Shown piece after piece: positions 7,617 to 14,709 of a DNA stretch of 18,942 nucleotides. Positions within the stretch are counted from its first letter, which is position 1; the number at the start of each line of letters is the position of its first letter. The DNA lies in the NCBI GenBank assembly GCA_004524425.1, contig SDNN01000035.1, positions 1 through 18,942 on the forward strand, given 5' to 3'. Under the pieces are notes generated by a model. The model was not told where the DNA came from, searched no databases, and worked only from the letters and a program-made list of their open reading frames with translations. The stretch is from Promethearchaeota archaeon (GTDB lineage: Archaea > Asgardarchaeota > Lokiarchaeia > Sigynarchaeales > SOKP01). The translations under genes and the position numbers were made by a program.

Positions 7617-9458
7617 TTAATTTTGTTTCGTGTATATACAAGGTAACTCTACATGAGAGGCATACTTATTGTTTCGGTAAACACTAATCGTGGGTTTTCC
7701 TTCAGCAGGATATCGTTTAAAGGTCATCTTATCTGCTCCAGCAATGGACATGCGAATCGAATGGTTTTTCTTGATTAACGCAGAAGTCGCATGTAATCCA
7801 ATTTTTATCTCGGCAATTTCATGAGGTACCAGTGGGAGTGCATCTTTTTTTAAGAAACTATGATATGGTATGGGCATTTTATAGGGTGGATTTTCTGAAG
7901 AGAGTTTTCGGTGTATCAATCTTAGGTTCCCATCAGTTATATACGTCACGTTCCCTTTATCATCTACATCTTCTAAATAGACGAAGATTGCACCATCCTC
8001 ATGGGTCGAGGCGAGATAAAGAGTAATGATGGGATTTCCCGTTATTTCTAGATCCTCCTCCAGGGGCAAGCTGGTATAAAGCAGTGACTTTTTATCTTCT
8101 CTTTTTCTCCCCGTGTAATCAATGGGCAAACCCGCCGGTGCCATCCAACGATTGAATAATCCAGTGCTCGTTCTAAAACTTATTTTATAGTCATCTGCTC
8201 CGTCCATATCCTCGGGCTTTTCTTTCGTAAGCAAGTTATCTTCCTGAAAATACCACTTTTTTAACTGGTGTCCCGCAGGAGGCCATGCATGAGTCTTTTT
8301 CCATTTTTCCTCACCCATTGTGTAATAATAAATAATCTTTCCCGTTATTCCTTCCCTTAGACACCTGTTAAAGAAGCTTATTTCTGCTTTAATGCGATCG
8401 TGAGGCGAGGGCGTCACGCTCGTTCTTTCGGGATGAAATGGATTAGCCGGAAGATGAGCTCCGTGATTCCAATCGCCTATGATTCCTACTTGGGGGTTAT
8501 CCAAGTTCAAAAATCGCGCGATTACCACGTTAGCAAAATTAGCATCTAACCATGATGCCCAACTGTAAATTGGAATATCCAATTTCTGTAATGCATCCTG
8601 ATGTCGATAGAGACTCCGGGCAGCGAACATGACTTCATGTTCCTCTTTTCCCAATTTGATAACATCATCCCGAAATACAATCTCTTGAATGTTATCATAC
8701 ACGTATAAGTTTTTTCGATGATTTTTGATGGCCTCTTTTAATTGAGAATACTCAGTGTCTCCTTGTACGGGTTTGATTCCTTTTATTAGCAGCCATCGAA
8801 GGGGGAGCAACACTTTAAGTTCACTTGTTCGATTTTTATCAAGCAACTTACCATAAAAAGACCATAATTCAATGAATTTAGTGTTAAAACAACCTCCAGG
8901 AAAAATGATATCAATAAAACTATCCCAACCACTATGTCCGGGCATGACAGCCTTTACGGCAGGATGGTTATTCGTGGCTAACCATTCGCAAGTGAATCCT
9001 GTGTATGAAATGCCATTGGATACGACATTACCATCTGACCAAGACTGATTAATTATCCAATCGACAATATCACTGCCATCCTTTATTTCTTCTTCCGAGA
9101 ATGGAGTGTGTCGAAACCCATGTGAAGCGCCACAACCCCTTACATCAACATAAATGCACGCATAGCCATTAGCAGTGAACAGTTCTGTTTTAGGATAATG
9201 ATCCACGGTCTCTTTCCATGCCCATCGGTAAGGTATCCGAAGATGATGAGTCCTCTGATATCGTGTTTGGTACAATAAAGTGGGTATTTTCTTTCCCTCT
9301 GGTAATCCTTTGGGCAAGCAAATCGTTGCGGCTATTTTTACTCCATCCCTCATTGGTATATAAATAGAGCTGATGGAATAATCTTCATATATCGGCCGAA
9401 AGTAATATTCATCTCTTTTTTGAAATGGATTCTGATTAATAATTTGCCTTGTCGTCAT
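7617..9458 (-). CDS. CocE/NonD (X-Pro dipeptidyl-peptidase S15-like) serine hydrolase
   Basis: This 613-residue protein matches the S15/CocE architecture. Residues about 30-345 are an alpha/beta hydrolase domain opening with Y-I-P-M-R-D-G-V-K-I-A-A, with D-V-R-G-C-G-A-S at 105-112. The nucleophile is in G-I-S-Y-T-G (Ser151), the acid in W-L-D-A-N-F (Asp305) and the base in D-W-N-H-G-A-H (His332). The rest is the C-terminal jelly-roll domain that covers the active site (for example GLFNRWMAP and the final HSIRMSIAGAD). Members cleave X-Pro dipeptides, cocaine-like esters or beta-lactam-type acyl groups; the substrate here is open. No signal peptide is seen. AGAGGAT (9467-9473) lies 8 nt before the ATG. 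The short gene downstream probably shares its mRNA. Confidence 0.92.
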   Translation of the reverse strand: MTTRQIINQNPFQKRDEYYFRPIYEDYSISSIYIPMRDGVKIAATICLPKGLPEGKKIPTLLYQTRYQRTHHLRIPYRWAWKETVDHYPKTELFTANGYACIYVDVRGCGASHGFRHTPFSEEEIKDGSDIVDWIINQSWSDGNVVSNGISYTGFTCEWLATNNHPAVKAVMPGHSGWDSFIDIIFPGGCFNTKFIELWSFYGKLLDKNRTSELKVLLPLRWLLIKGIKPVQGDTEYSQLKEAIKNHRKNLYVYDNIQEIVFRDDVIKLGKEEHEVMFAARSLYRHQDALQKLDIPIYSWASWLDANFANVVIARFLNLDNPQVGIIGDWNHGAHLPANPFHPERTSVTPSPHDRIKAEISFFNRCLREGITGKIIYYYTMGEEKWKKTHAWPPAGHQLKKWYFQEDNLLTKEKPEDMDGADDYKISFRTSTGLFNRWMAPAGLPIDYTGRKREDKKSLLYTSLPLEEDLEITGNPIITLYLASTHEDGAIFVYLEDVDDKGNVTYITDGNLRLIHRKLSSENPPYKMPIPYHSFLKKDALPLVPHEIAEIKIGLHATSALIKKNHSIRMSIAGADKMTFKRYPAEGKPTISVYRNNKYASHVELPCIYTKQN

Positions 9459-9618
9459 GTTGTTTTATCCTCTAAATCCCTTTATTAATGATAAACTAAT
9501 TTCTGATTAAATTATCATTTATGAGTTTAAATAAAAAGTTTCTCAATTCACTTTTTAATAATTGCTTGAGTTAATTTAGTTAAAATACTTTACTTTTATC
9601 CTAATCAGTCTGATGATT

Positions 9619-9628
9619 AAAAAAAAAA
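9619..9628 (-). terminator. Oligo-T terminator after first DUF998-like gene
   Basis: An unbroken run of ten A on the plus strand is a T10 on the transcribed minus strand, 21 nt past the stop of the gene ending at 9649. Archaeal RNA polymerase terminates at such T tracts. A small inverted repeat TAATCA/TGATTA lies just beyond it (9602-9619). Confidence 0.5.
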
Positions 9629-9648
9629 GAATAGTGAATTAAATATTT

Positions 9649-10320
9649 TTATTCTAATTTCCAGGCGCCAATTGTTAAGATAGAAAATCCCAGAAGAAAT
9701 GAAATCCGCCCTATTTTTTGAAATATTGTCAATAATTCTCGGATGCCTGTTGCTAGTGAGACTACTAAACCTAATATTATAGACACTATGACAAGTACCG
9801 TAAAGAACCTAAAGGAATACTTATATTCCTTAGAGAATTTCTCATTTTGCCTAATTGTGTTGCAGTAGAATATCATGGCAAGTACCATTGCAGGATATAC
9901 TATAAACACAAAAAGATAATGGAGGGCAAAAAAGATATCTACTGGTGTAAATGCAATACCCACATGCGCAATAGATCCAATTATACCCAAATATCCCCCT
10001 TTTTCCGCCAACTTTTTTTCACGGGGATTTTCCTCAAAGACTCTAGGAAAGACAAGATAGAAGGGGATCGTGGTTATTGCAAAGCCAATCCACGCAATAG
10101 AAAAAAGTATCATGGAAATTACGTTAGGTTTTCCATTATGGGCAACTGATCTTCCCGAATCGCTTAATGAGTTGAACCAAAAGCTATATCCTGGCGCATT
10201 CGGATCCATCTGCGTGCCTCCGGCATAAAAAATCATCGCAAGACCACTAAAAATAATGAATATTGCGAATCCAAGGAATTCTAACTTGTATGCATTCTTG
10301 TTTGACATTTTTATATCCAT
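9649..10320 (-). CDS. DUF998-like six-helix membrane protein, copy A
   Basis: This protein has about six hydrophobic helices and no catalytic signature. After the first helix comes a conserved extracytoplasmic stretch, AGGTQMDP-APGYSFWFNS, then SDSGR. This resembles the P-G-Y ... S-E-L-G loop of DUF998 membrane proteins, whose function is unknown. It ends in GIRELLT--QKIGR and a final helix closing with TIGAWKLE. I take the ATG at 10320 as the start: AGAGGATG (10328-10335) is 7 nt upstream, and the protein then begins MDIKMSNKNAYK exactly like its neighbour. An in-frame ATG at 10341 lies upstream of that ribosome site and is less likely. It lies 141 bp after the start of a sister gene's 3' end with its own ribosome site and T-tract, so it is probably transcribed separately. 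Confidence 0.82.
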   Translation of the reverse strand: MDIKMSNKNAYKLEFLGFAIFIIFSGLAMIFYAGGTQMDPNAPGYSFWFNSLSDSGRSVAHNGKPNVISMILFSIAWIGFAITTIPFYLVFPRVFEENPREKKLAEKGGYLGIIGSIAHVGIAFTPVDIFFALHYLFVFIVYPAMVLAMIFYCNTIRQNEKFSKEYKYSFRFFTVLVIVSIILGLVVSLATGIRELLTIFQKIGRISFLLGFSILTIGAWKLE

Positions 10321-10430
10321 TAGTGAACATCCTCTGAACATGTTTTATTTTTATTAATAATACATTTCCTCGACTTCTATTTAATCGTACTATCTTTATA
10401 CCTAAAAACTTGAGTTTACAATACAAAACT

Positions 10431-10440
10431 AAAAAAAAAA
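10431..10440 (-). terminator. Oligo-T terminator after second DUF998-like gene
   Basis: A ten-base A run on the plus strand forms T10 on the minus-strand transcript, 21 nt past the stop at 10462. This is the same distance and form as in the neighbouring paralogue, which suggests the duplication included the terminator. Confidence 0.5.
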
Positions 10441-10461
10441 GAAATTAAAAAGAGATAGTAA

Positions 10462-11130
10462 TTATTCTAATTTCCACGCGCCGATTGTTAATGTGGTGAA
10501 TCCAATAAGTAATGAAGCCCTACCTATTTTTTGACCAATGGTCAGCAATTCACGAATACCTAATGTCAGAGATGTAAGAGCCATTAAAAGAAATACAAGA
10601 AAGAGCAGTGTAAAGATGATAAATGTGTACATGTATTGCTTTGAAAATTTACTGCTACGATATATCGCAAAACTATAGATCACCATGACAATCAACATCG
10701 CAACATATGCGAGAATTGCAAAAATCATGTGGGGCACGTACAGAACATCTGCTGGGGTGGGAACTACTCCAATAAACCCGATGGAGGATATAATTCCGAA
10801 ATAAACCGCAATCTTCGTTATCTTTTTTTCAAGTGAGTTTTCATCAAATAATCTCGGAAAAACTAGATAGAAAGGTATCATGCTTAATGCGATGGTGCAA
10901 TAGGCAATGGCAAAAAATACAAAAGATATGAAATTAGGTTTTCCACTCCGGGCATATAACCTGCCCGAATCACTTATGGTATTGAACCAAAACGTGTATC
11001 CCGGTGCACTTGGATCCATTTGCGTCCCACCCGCATAAAAAATCATCGCGAGCGCGACGAAAACCACGTAGATCAAGAATCCCATGATCTCTATTTTATA
11101 TGCTTTCTTATTTGACATCTTAATATCCAT
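10462..11130 (-). CDS. DUF998-like six-helix membrane protein, copy B
   Basis: This is a paralogue of the gene at 9649-10320, colinear over its full length with only short length differences. Blocks shared almost exactly are MDIKMSNK-AYK, LAMIFYAGGTQMDP, IPFYLVFPR, TLGIRELLT-GQKIGR and LTIGAWKLE; the middle helices have diverged most. The start is the ATG at 11130, with GTGGATGAT (11139-11147) 8 nt upstream; a TTG directly before it would add one residue. The conserved loop AGGTQMDPSAPGYTFWFNTISDSGR probably faces outside the cell and is the likely functional surface. The membrane topology is clear, the function unknown. The divergent TPR gene lies beyond a 277-bp spacer. Confidence 0.82.
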   Translation of the reverse strand: MDIKMSNKKAYKIEIMGFLIYVVFVALAMIFYAGGTQMDPSAPGYTFWFNTISDSGRLYARSGKPNFISFVFFAIAYCTIALSMIPFYLVFPRLFDENSLEKKITKIAVYFGIISSIGFIGVVPTPADVLYVPHMIFAILAYVAMLIVMVIYSFAIYRSSKFSKQYMYTFIIFTLLFLVFLLMALTSLTLGIRELLTIGQKIGRASLLIGFTTLTIGAWKLE

Positions 11131-11234
11131 CAAATTAAATCATCCACAAAAAATATCCCTAATACTAATACCCTTCATGTTGTATTTATAGCTTAATTTC
11201 AAAAAAAGAATAAAAAAAAATCCAGATTGTGGAT

Positions 11235-11260
11235 CACATCCTTCAAATGAATAGGATGTG
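11235..11260. repeat. Perfect 8-bp inverted repeat in divergent spacer
   Basis: CACATCCT (11235-11242) and AGGATGTG (11253-11260) are exact inverted repeats around a 10-nt loop, midway between the divergent DUF998-like and TPR genes. It lies upstream of the TPR promoter. It could be an operator for a dimeric regulator, or a hairpin at the end of an unseen small transcript; the sequence does not decide. Confidence 0.45.
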
Positions 11261-11372
11261 TTTCCCATGTGTTTCACATTAATCGTGATACCCAAGCAAA
11301 TAGCATTTATTTGATGTTATTACCTTTTCTCTATTAAAATTTAGGTTACCTATTTTTGCAAAAACACGTAAA

Positions 11373-11384
11373 CTTAAATTAAAA
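11373..11384 (+). promoter_or_regulatory. TATA-like box for the TPR gene
   Basis: CTTAAATTAAAA is centred about 30 nt before the ATG at 11408, with no ribosome site in between, again pointing to a leaderless transcript. Confidence 0.45.
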
Positions 11385-11407
11385 TCCACTACTAAACGCT
11401 ATATCTC

Positions 11408-12346
11408 ATGAATGAACAAAATGCGAATAACAACTCCAGTTCTCAGAATTCCGATTATTGGGCGAATCAGGGAGTTCTTCTCGGTCAAAAAGGCAATATC
11501 AAGGGAGCAATAAAAGCATTCAAAAAAGCCTTGGAAGGTAATCCCCGGGATATTGATGTTTGGATAAATCTAGGCATCGCGTATGGAAAGAATGGTAAGC
11601 CCAAAGAGGAAATAAAAGCTTATAGAGAAGTACTGAAACTTAATCCTAAATATGTTGAGGTATGGATCAATCTCGGCGTGACTCTTGAATTAATTGGTGA
11701 TCTCGATGGAGCAATTGGAGCATATCATAAGGCTCTTGAACTCAACCCGAATGAAGGGGATACTTGGTTTAATCTCGGCGTGGCGTTAGCAAAGAAAAAT
11801 GATTTTGCAGGTGCAGAAAAATCCTATAAAAAAGCTTTAGAGATCGATCCTGACGATGCACGTGCATTGATCAACCTGGCAATTGTCTACTTTCACACGA
11901 ACGATTTTCAAAAAGCAATTGAAATTAATAAAAAAGCGCTAGAACTCGATTCCACTGATGCTCGAGCGTGGTACAACCTTGGACTTACCCATGGACAAAT
12001 GGATGATGTCAATGCCGAAATTGAGGCGTATAAAAAAGCATTAAAAATTGACCCTTCCCTGGATTTGGCACGGTTTAATCTTGCCGTTGCATTGGAGAAA
12101 ATCGATGATTTTGAGAGTGCAATCAATGCCTATAACGAAATAATAGAGCATATTCCGGACGATGCTGAAATTTGGGTTAATTTATGCATGGCCTATAAGA
12201 ATGTCAATAAGTTTCAAGAAGCATTTGCTGCTTTAAGAAAGGCAGTAGAACTTGATAAAGAGCTTGTCATGGAGATGAACGAGGAAACGGCCTTCCTTGA
12301 TGATTTCAAATCGAGAAAAGAATTTAAAGGGATAATAAACTTATAA
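11408..12346 (+). CDS. TPR-repeat protein (eight tetratricopeptide repeats)
   Basis: After a 14-residue Asn/Ser-rich head, this 312-residue protein is built of eight contiguous repeats of exactly 34 residues: 15-48, 49-82, 83-116, 117-150, 151-184, 185-218, 219-252 and 253-286. Each carries the W-x2-L-G-x2-(Y/L) ... A-x3-(Y/F)-x2-A-L-x-(L/I)-x-P consensus; the last is the most degenerate. A 26-residue tail follows. Such solenoids bind peptides and organise protein complexes. No signal peptide, membrane segment or enzymatic domain is attached, so it is a cytoplasmic scaffold or co-chaperone-like protein; the partner is unknown. The even repeat length suggests recent expansion or strong constraint. 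It is a single gene bounded by a TATA-like box and a hairpin. Confidence 0.93.
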   Translation: MNEQNANNNSSSQNSDYWANQGVLLGQKGNIKGAIKAFKKALEGNPRDIDVWINLGIAYGKNGKPKEEIKAYREVLKLNPKYVEVWINLGVTLELIGDLDGAIGAYHKALELNPNEGDTWFNLGVALAKKNDFAGAEKSYKKALEIDPDDARALINLAIVYFHTNDFQKAIEINKKALELDSTDARAWYNLGLTHGQMDDVNAEIEAYKKALKIDPSLDLARFNLAVALEKIDDFESAINAYNEIIEHIPDDAEIWVNLCMAYKNVNKFQEAFAALRKAVELDKELVMEMNEETAFLDDFKSRKEFKGIINL

Positions 12347-12349
12347 TTC

Positions 12350-12374
12350 CCAATAAAAATCCAGGTTTTATTGG
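12350..12374 (+). terminator. 9-bp hairpin right after the TPR gene
   Basis: CCAATAAAA (12350-12358) and TTTTATTGG (12366-12374) are perfect inverted repeats with a 7-nt loop, starting 4 nt after the stop codon. It could protect or define the 3' end of the mRNA. No T tract follows directly, so a classical terminator is not certain. Confidence 0.5.
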
Positions 12375-12528
12375 ATGCGGGACATTTCTTATCCCTTACC
12401 CAGAACTGAGTTGCAATATTAGAATTGAATCTTTAAAATAAAATTAAAAAAAATTAAGAAAAAAAGGATTTTTGATTATTAAGAAAGAGAAATCGACCAT
12501 GGCAAACAAGCATTCATAACATCAAATT

Positions 12529-12711
12529 CTAATCTAATGATGCCAAAAACGCGCGGTTTGCAAGGTCAAATTTTTCGATCTTCACGTCAGGCTTGGATTC
12601 ATGATAATCCTTCTTAAGGATTGGCATTTTTACCACTAATTTAACATCATCCAAGTAAAGATTATTATAAACTGTTGAAGCTATTTTATCAAAATCTAAA
12701 AATTGACCCAG
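12529..12711 (-). CDS. Hidden 60-codon gene lacking a standard start codon
   Basis: On the minus strand, codons from 12711 (CTG) to the TAG at 12529-12531 run without a stop. They encode a protein-like sequence of about 60 residues, with LGQFLDFDKIASTVYNNLYL first, then DDVKLVVKMPILKK (two strands or a strand-turn) and VKIEKFDLANRAFLASLD at the end. Charge and hydrophobic spacing look like a folded soluble domain, unlike the flanking DNA. GAGGTGAG (12717-12724) precedes it; its core is 7 nt from the CTG, the spacing seen at other genes here. The ATG touching that site (12716) is in another frame and stops after six codons. Either CTG is used, or an ATG was lost by a small indel or substitution. 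I do not recognise the family. Confidence 0.5.
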   Translation of the reverse strand: MGQFLDFDKIASTVYNNLYLDDVKLVVKMPILKKDYHESKPDVKIEKFDLANRAFLASLD

Positions 12712-12716
12712 CTCAT

Positions 12717-12724
12717 CTCACCTC
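12717..12724 (-). promoter_or_regulatory. Ribosome binding site of the hidden 60-codon gene
   Basis: GAGGTGAG on the minus strand resembles the strong sites before aIF1A and the 126-residue gene. Its position fits the CTG at 12711, not the abutting ATG at 12716, and is the main argument that the short frame is translated. Confidence 0.5.
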
Positions 12725-13247
12725 TTCTTTTTTTATTATTTTAGAGTCATGTTTTTAATTTATTAACTTTATTATGATCAAGTAATCAACTCTCATATTT
12801 AAATGTGATCCTTCTATGCATTAATTAATCATAAATATGATCAAATGCTCCCCACTATCACGATTACTAACCATTTGCAAATGATCAAAATTTCACGAAA
12901 ATTTGAATCATGAGGCCATGATCTCCAAAAGATAATAATATATGGAACAATCTCCTTCAAGATTCTCATGATTTATCAATAGACTACGTGAAATTCAAAA
13001 CCTTTATTATTTATCCATGCTTATCTTAACTAAGGTTTAAGATGTGTGTCAAATTCTGATAAATCTTAGACTTGGCATCATTAATCTCTATTAAAATGAT
13101 GTGCTTGTCAGTTTGATGTTCTTATTTAATTAAAATTCATGTTTTTGCCTTAATTTTTCTTATTGAAGAATATCTGACTTACTAACTTTATTAAAATTAG
13201 TTTACTTCATCGCAAACCTACTCATGATAATGAAAGAATTATCTATC
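12725..13247. other. About 520 bp without a gene, upstream of aIF1A
   Basis: Both strands are closed by frequent stops, and nothing resembles a tRNA or a known RNA. It contains three copies of ATGATCAA (12774-12781, 12837-12844, 12881-12888), all on the plus strand. It also has an inverted repeat ATCATG-AGGC-CATGAT (12907-12922). The stretch may hold regulatory sites or an unrecognised RNA. Confidence 0.45.
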
Positions 13248-13260
13248 AATTATATTTAAG
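13248..13260 (+). promoter_or_regulatory. TATA-like box for aIF1A
   Basis: AATTATATTTAAG is centred about 45 nt before the ATG at 13299. This leaves room for a leader of about 19 nt that includes the Shine-Dalgarno sequence. Confidence 0.45.
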
Positions 13261-13285
13261 ATTATTAAAAACCTGTAAAAAATTT

Positions 13286-13293
13286 GGAGGTGA
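13286..13293 (+). promoter_or_regulatory. Shine-Dalgarno site fixing the aIF1A start
   Basis: GGAGGTGA lies 5 nt before the ATG at 13299. A TTG at 13284 is in frame but overlaps this site, so translation from it is unlikely. Confidence 0.7.
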
Positions 13294-13298
13294 AAGTT

Positions 13299-13682
13299 AT
13301 GGGAAATAGGAAGAGGAAGTCAAAAAAGAATAAAAGAGGTCAACAGACCCCCGAAGAGTATTATTCTAGAATTAAAATGCCTTCTAAGAGAAAGGGAGAA
13401 ATGTTTGGCCGCGTCACTGATATTTATGGTCAAGATAGAATGGAGGTATTTTGTGAAGATGGAGAGCATCGACTTGGTAGGGTTCGAGGCAAAATAAAAA
13501 AACGTGTCTGGATCCGCAAAGGTGATTTAGTAATGGTAAATCCATGGGATTTCGAAACAAAAGTTGAGGGTAAAAGAGGAAAATGTGAAATCTTCTGGAG
13601 ATATTATAAAAACGAAATTTCTTGGCTCAAGCGAAAAAATCGACTGCCACAAATAATGGACATAAACAATATCCCCGTCTAA
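13299..13682 (+). CDS. eif1a: Archaeal translation initiation factor 1A (aIF1A)
   Basis: This 127-residue protein has the IF1A layout. A very basic head (GNRKRKSKKNKRGQQ) precedes the S1-type OB fold, residues about 32-95: GEMFGRVTDIYGQDRMEVFC, then DGEHRLGRVRGKIKKRVWIRKGDLVMV with the family-typical R-V-W-(I/V)-R-x-G-D and N-P-W-(D/E)-F. It ends with the helix W-R-Y-Y-K-N-E-I-S-W-L-K-R-K. The factor occupies the A site of the small ribosomal subunit during start selection, with aIF1 and aIF2. It is slightly longer than most archaeal forms, through head and tail extensions. It is a single gene with a strong ribosome site, as expected for a highly expressed protein. Archaea often carry more than one copy, so this may not be the only one. 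Confidence 0.95.
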   Translation: MGNRKRKSKKNKRGQQTPEEYYSRIKMPSKRKGEMFGRVTDIYGQDRMEVFCEDGEHRLGRVRGKIKKRVWIRKGDLVMVNPWDFETKVEGKRGKCEIFWRYYKNEISWLKRKNRLPQIMDINNIPV

Positions 13683-13690
13683 TTCTTAAA

Positions 13691-13718
13691 TTATTTTTTA
13701 TATCTATTTTTATTTTTT
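13691..13718 (+). terminator. T-rich terminator after aIF1A
   Basis: Three T tracts (TTTTTT twice and TTTTT) lie within 28 nt, starting 9 nt after the aIF1A stop, matching archaeal oligo-T termination. Confidence 0.5.
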
Positions 13719-13752
13719 CAAGCATGCATCTTGAAATTTTACTTTGAAAGAA

Positions 13753-14610
13753 TCAATCTCCTTCCGAAAAGCTAGCATTTGATATTGATGAATTTTTCGA
13801 TCTGATCAAGGTTTCCTTGTCATGAAAGAGGAATAAAATGACTATGAGACCATAGAGAATGATAATTAAGATCATGCCATAGGTTAGATCGGTAAGAGAA
13901 GGAGCGAATAATCCCGCTGAAAGGTTGAACATGGTATGAAATAAAATGCATAAAAACACGCTCCTTGTATTATTATATATCCATGCGATCACTAAAGCTA
14001 TTCCTGTAGTATATATTAAATAACCGGGAAAAAATATGCCATGTTGAGAGCTCCCCGGTATGAAAAATAAGGGAAGATGCCAAAATGACCAAATGAGTCC
14101 CAATGTCACCCCTAATTTTAACACGTCAAGTTTTCCCATCATTCTTGGTTGAGCATATCCCCTCCATCCTGGTTCTTCAAGTCCTCCTCCCAAAAATAGG
14201 ATATAGAAAAAGGCAATGATGATGAACAACGGATCGGTGATATTCATCCCTATAACACCGCCAAGAAGGAAAAAAATAAGATCCGCAAGAAGGAAAAAAC
14301 TTAGTGGAAGCAGGAATACTACTAAGTACCAGTGATAATTAACACGCCATTTAACACATTCAGCTCCCCATTTTTTCAGTCCTTCCTTACCTTCTTGAAG
14401 GTGTATCACGATGGCGGCTGAAATGAGAGGGCCAAGGCCTCCTAAAATAAAAAGCTGAGACAAGATTGATATGATGTTTATTCCTTGAAACTGGTGTGGA
14501 TAACTTACAACCACAAGTCGGGGTATCCAAAATATCCAAGAAAAGAAATAAGCTAGCATGAAATATAAAATAAGATAGTAAGTTGCTTTATCAACTGTTA
14601 AAATTACCAT
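13753..14610 (-). CDS. CPBP-family intramembrane metalloprotease (CAAX protease-like)
   Basis: This membrane protein has about eight hydrophobic helices and the CPBP/Abi signatures. Motif 1 is E-E-P-G-W-R-G-Y (Glu148, Glu149, Arg153, numbered from the upstream GTG), motif 2 is S-F-W-H-L-P (His181), and the third is F-H-T-M-F-N (His228, Asn232). These are the catalytic residues of CAAX prenyl-endopeptidase relatives, here as a membrane glutamic/metal-type protease. The family includes Rce1-like processing enzymes and bacteriocin-immunity proteins; no prenylated target or bacteriocin gene is near, so the substrate is open. ATG at 14610 is preferred; a GTG at 14619 would add three residues. The RNase-H-like gene lies upstream on the same strand, but a T10 tract in the 99-bp gap argues for separate transcripts. 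Confidence 0.88.
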   Translation of the reverse strand: MVILTVDKATYYLILYFMLAYFFSWIFWIPRLVVVSYPHQFQGINIISILSQLFILGGLGPLISAAIVIHLQEGKEGLKKWGAECVKWRVNYHWYLVVFLLPLSFFLLADLIFFLLGGVIGMNITDPLFIIIAFFYILFLGGGLEEPGWRGYAQPRMMGKLDVLKLGVTLGLIWSFWHLPLFFIPGSSQHGIFFPGYLIYTTGIALVIAWIYNNTRSVFLCILFHTMFNLSAGLFAPSLTDLTYGMILIIILYGLIVILFLFHDKETLIRSKNSSISNASFSEGD

Positions 14611-14681
14611 GATCTTCACTTAATAATTCGTTAAAAAATAAAATAAAATTTTCCACGCACTTAACAAAGTGAATGGTATTT

Positions 14682-14691
14682 AAAAAAAAAA
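14682..14691 (-). terminator. Oligo-T terminator after the RNase-H-like gene
   Basis: T10 on the minus strand (A10 on plus), 18 nt past the stop at 14710, is equivalent in form to the tracts after the two DUF998-like genes. It separates the gene from the protease gene downstream. Confidence 0.5.
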
Positions 14692-14709
14692 TGAAACACA
14701 ATAACTAAA

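Noticed and set aside
12725..13247. Possible tRNA or CRISPR remnant in the long spacer
   Set aside because: No cloverleaf consensus (GTTCRA-type T-loop, acceptor pairing) and no regularly spaced long repeats; only scattered octamers.
13284..13298. TTG start for aIF1A five codons upstream
   Set aside because: The codons coincide with the GGAGGTGA ribosome site that serves the ATG at 13299.
13753..14610. CPBP protease as bacteriocin immunity or abortive-infection gene
   Set aside because: No bacteriocin, toxin or phage-defence gene is adjacent, and the family has many other roles.
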